This document shows positions 62,583-64,000 of a DNA stretch of 64,000 nucleotides, in pieces. This DNA is from Halocatena salina (GTDB taxonomy: Archaea; Halobacteriota; Halobacteria; Halobacteriales; Haloarculaceae): contig NZ_CP096020.1 of the NCBI RefSeq assembly GCF_023115355.1, positions 468,510 through 532,509 of the forward strand, given 5' to 3'. The notes below the pieces were generated by a model. The model worked only from the letters and a program-made list of their open reading frames with translations, was not told where the DNA came from and did no database searches. A program made the position numbers and the translations under genes. Every line of letters starts with the position of its first letter. Within the stretch, counting starts at the first letter, position 1.

Positions 62583-63512
62583 ATGACGATACAGTACAGT
62601 CAGCGTGAGAAATCCTATGAGCTTTATCGGAAGGGGAAACGCGAGGGAACGTGGGATCCTGATGAGTTCGATCTCGAACAGGACAAAGCCGATTGGGCGG
62701 AGTTCTCCACGGACGAACAACACCAGTTTCTGGCGTCGTGTTCGGCCTTTTACGACGGCGAAGAAGACGTTACACGGACGCTTGCGCCGTATATGATGGC
62801 ACTGGACACCCTCGACGACGAGGAACTACCGTTCGATACGGTCCAAGAGGAGATGTTCCTCGCCCAGCAGTTGTACGAAGAGGCGAAGCACACCGATTTC
62901 TTCAGTCGATACTTCGAGGAAGTGTTCCAAACACAGGACGTTGAGCCCTATCGTGCTGGCGGTTACCAAACGCAAGGATACAGTACTGACGATCTCTACG
63001 GGACAGCCGAGGAACTTCTCACGGCGATCACTGGCGGGAGTCAGCAGGATCTCATCTACACACTCGGAGAAGCGTATCTCAACTACATGGGAATCGTCGA
63101 AGCCCAACTGGCACGAGGGGGATATCTGAGCTTCGATCAGATGATCGAAGTGAAGGCCGATCAGATGGACCGCACGGAACTACTGCCGGCGTTCCAGGCT
63201 GGCATCGGAAAGATCCGTCAAGACGAAACCCGACACATCGAAAACGGTCGTTGGGTGATGAAACAGTTGGCTCAGGCCGAACCGGCCATCGTTTCGGACG
63301 TGTACGAACCGCGCATCGAAACATACATTCAAAACCGTCTGGTGGTCGAACCGTCGACCACCGAACAACCGTTTGCAGGATACGATCAACAGAGTATCGG
63401 GAGAAAAACCAAACAATATTTGCAAGATACCGTCGATTACATCGGTATCGATCGATTCGACCGGGTCGCAGACATCGATGCTGCGATCCAGTCGATGGCT
63501 AGTACCGACTGA
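62583..63512 (+). CDS. R2-like ligand-binding oxidase (R2lox)
   Basis: A 309-residue protein from the ATG at 62583, 25 bp downstream of a TATA box; a frame extension to 62460 is not family-like. The ferritin-like four-helix core gives the dinuclear metal ligands Glu60, Glu100 and His103 (YEEAKH), Glu173, Glu215 and His218 (QDETRH). The residues that form the Val-Tyr ether crosslink in characterised R2lox are present: Val63 (GEEDVT) and Tyr168 (LNYMGIVEA). R2lox uses a Mn/Fe site and a bound fatty-acid-like ligand; its role is unknown. It is not a functional R2 subunit of ribonucleotide reductase, since the pattern matches R2lox. Confidence 0.85.
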   Translation: MTIQYSQREKSYELYRKGKREGTWDPDEFDLEQDKADWAEFSTDEQHQFLASCSAFYDGEEDVTRTLAPYMMALDTLDDEELPFDTVQEEMFLAQQLYEEAKHTDFFSRYFEEVFQTQDVEPYRAGGYQTQGYSTDDLYGTAEELLTAITGGSQQDLIYTLGEAYLNYMGIVEAQLARGGYLSFDQMIEVKADQMDRTELLPAFQAGIGKIRQDETRHIENGRWVMKQLAQAEPAIVSDVYEPRIETYIQNRLVVEPSTTEQPFAGYDQQSIGRKTKQYLQDTVDYIGIDRFDRVADIDAAIQSMASTD

Positions 63513-64000
63513 TCGTTACGACAGTTTTCATCTCCTTTCGGCCCTCGGAACGTTACTACGCTTCAGACGGTGACGGAGGTGTGAACAGCTGAGACGGTGT
63601 ACACAGTGTACAATGTATAACAGTTGGTGGGCAGTTAGCAACGTAGATACAGTTATAGCAGTGCTAACTGTACATACTGTTGGGATAGACCCCATCTGTA
63701 AGGATAGATGAAATGCGGTACAGTGTACCGTCTATACAGTAGTAAGAGTGGTCACGGTAGTCACATTCTGTACTGTTCATCCGGGAACTGATATCTACGA
63801 CATCGATCGAACGAACAGTATAAAACGTGAGAACAGTAGATACAGTGTAAACATTTACATTTCGAACCAATTACGCAATGTGGAGACGGTATGGAATGTC
63901 TGTACTGTATTGTTGAGTTCGATGCCTCGGTATCCAAGACGGGACGATAGGGCCACCGTCAATACTGTGCCAACCGTTTATACGGTTTAAACTGTGTAGA
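63513..64000. other. 488-bp intergenic region dominated by a repeat array
   Basis: No gene is supported. The short frames on both strands are built from the repeat motifs and have abnormal composition. The array described at 63603-64000 continues to the window edge. Confidence 0.6.
63603..63995. repeat. Dense array of ACAGT/ACTGT motifs
   Basis: Fourteen copies of ACAGT or ACTGT (63603, 63620, 63649, 63667, 63676, 63720, 63736, 63772, 63815, 63833, 63842, 63904, 63964, 63991) in about 400 bp, most embedded in T/A-rich contexts such as atacagtgta. Many intervals are close to multiples of nine (9, 9, 16, 17, 18, 18, 27). By chance fewer than one copy would be expected. Confidence 0.6.

Noticed and set aside
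62460..63512. Class I ribonucleotide reductase R2 subunit
   Set aside because: The Val and Tyr of the R2lox crosslink are present and no large R1 gene is adjacent.
63513..64000. CRISPR array at the right end
   Set aside because: The repeated unit is five bases with variable spacing on both strands; CRISPR repeats are about 25-37 bases with regular spacers.

Overview
The window is a stretch of a halophilic archaeal (class Halobacteria) genome. The evidence is an acidic predicted proteome, many twin-arginine (RR) signal peptides and lipoboxes, TATA-like boxes about 25-32 bp upstream of leaderless starts, a Bat-type HTH regulator, a halocyanin-like copper domain, and the preQ0 genes that feed archaeosine synthesis. 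No rRNA, tRNA or CRISPR array was found. The content is mostly accessory: catabolism, transport and uncharacterised gene sets.

Layout. 1-0.5 kb: the start of a peptide-type ABC permease, cut by the window edge. 0.7-14.6 kb: a sugar/pectin-type catabolic island with a secreted pectate-lyase-like protein, a Gfo/Idh/MocA oxidoreductase, a DHDPS-family lyase, a secreted copper-domain/PQQ-type sugar dehydrogenase, a complete BMP-type (nucleoside/sugar) ABC importer and an exported TIM-barrel protein. 14.7-21.0 kb: two divergent operons encoding two sugar-isomerase-like TIM barrels, a UbiA prenyltransferase, a TatD-like hydrolase, an inositol-3-phosphate synthase and a type I phosphodiesterase. This composition resembles the bacterial ebo (eboA-F) metabolite-traffic clusters and is the most unusual system here. 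21.1-27.5 kb: more sugar-acid genes (2-hydroxyacid dehydrogenase, a 630-residue unknown, ThuA, an enolase-superfamily dehydratase) and an IclR regulator with palindromic candidate operators.

27.6-39.4 kb: a sodium:solute symporter followed by an apparent aromatic or N-heterocycle degradation island: Rieske dioxygenase alpha and beta, alpha/beta hydrolase, ThDP enzyme, an M29/NicX-like metalloenzyme, aspartate-dehydrogenase-like enzyme, DMT permease, two VOC proteins and an SDR. 39.5-44.7 kb: an exported unknown, a metallophosphoesterase and an NMT1/SsuABC-type importer. 45.3-48.8 kb: an ABC-2 exporter, its divergent TetR regulator and an O-methyltransferase-like enzyme. 49.0-51.7 kb: an amidohydrolase deaminase, an F420:NADP reductase-like protein and RidA.

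52.2-63.5 kb: HtrA-like protease, Bat-type HTH regulator and divergent cytochrome P450, M50 protease with CBS domains, J-domain membrane protein, queD-queE-queC with a 28-codon ORF coupled between queE and queC, aldehyde dehydrogenase, and an R2-like ligand-binding oxidase. The last 400 bp is a dense array of ACAGT/ACTGT motifs. A smaller version of the array lies near 56.0 kb.

All assignments were made by reading motifs and context. No homology search was run.
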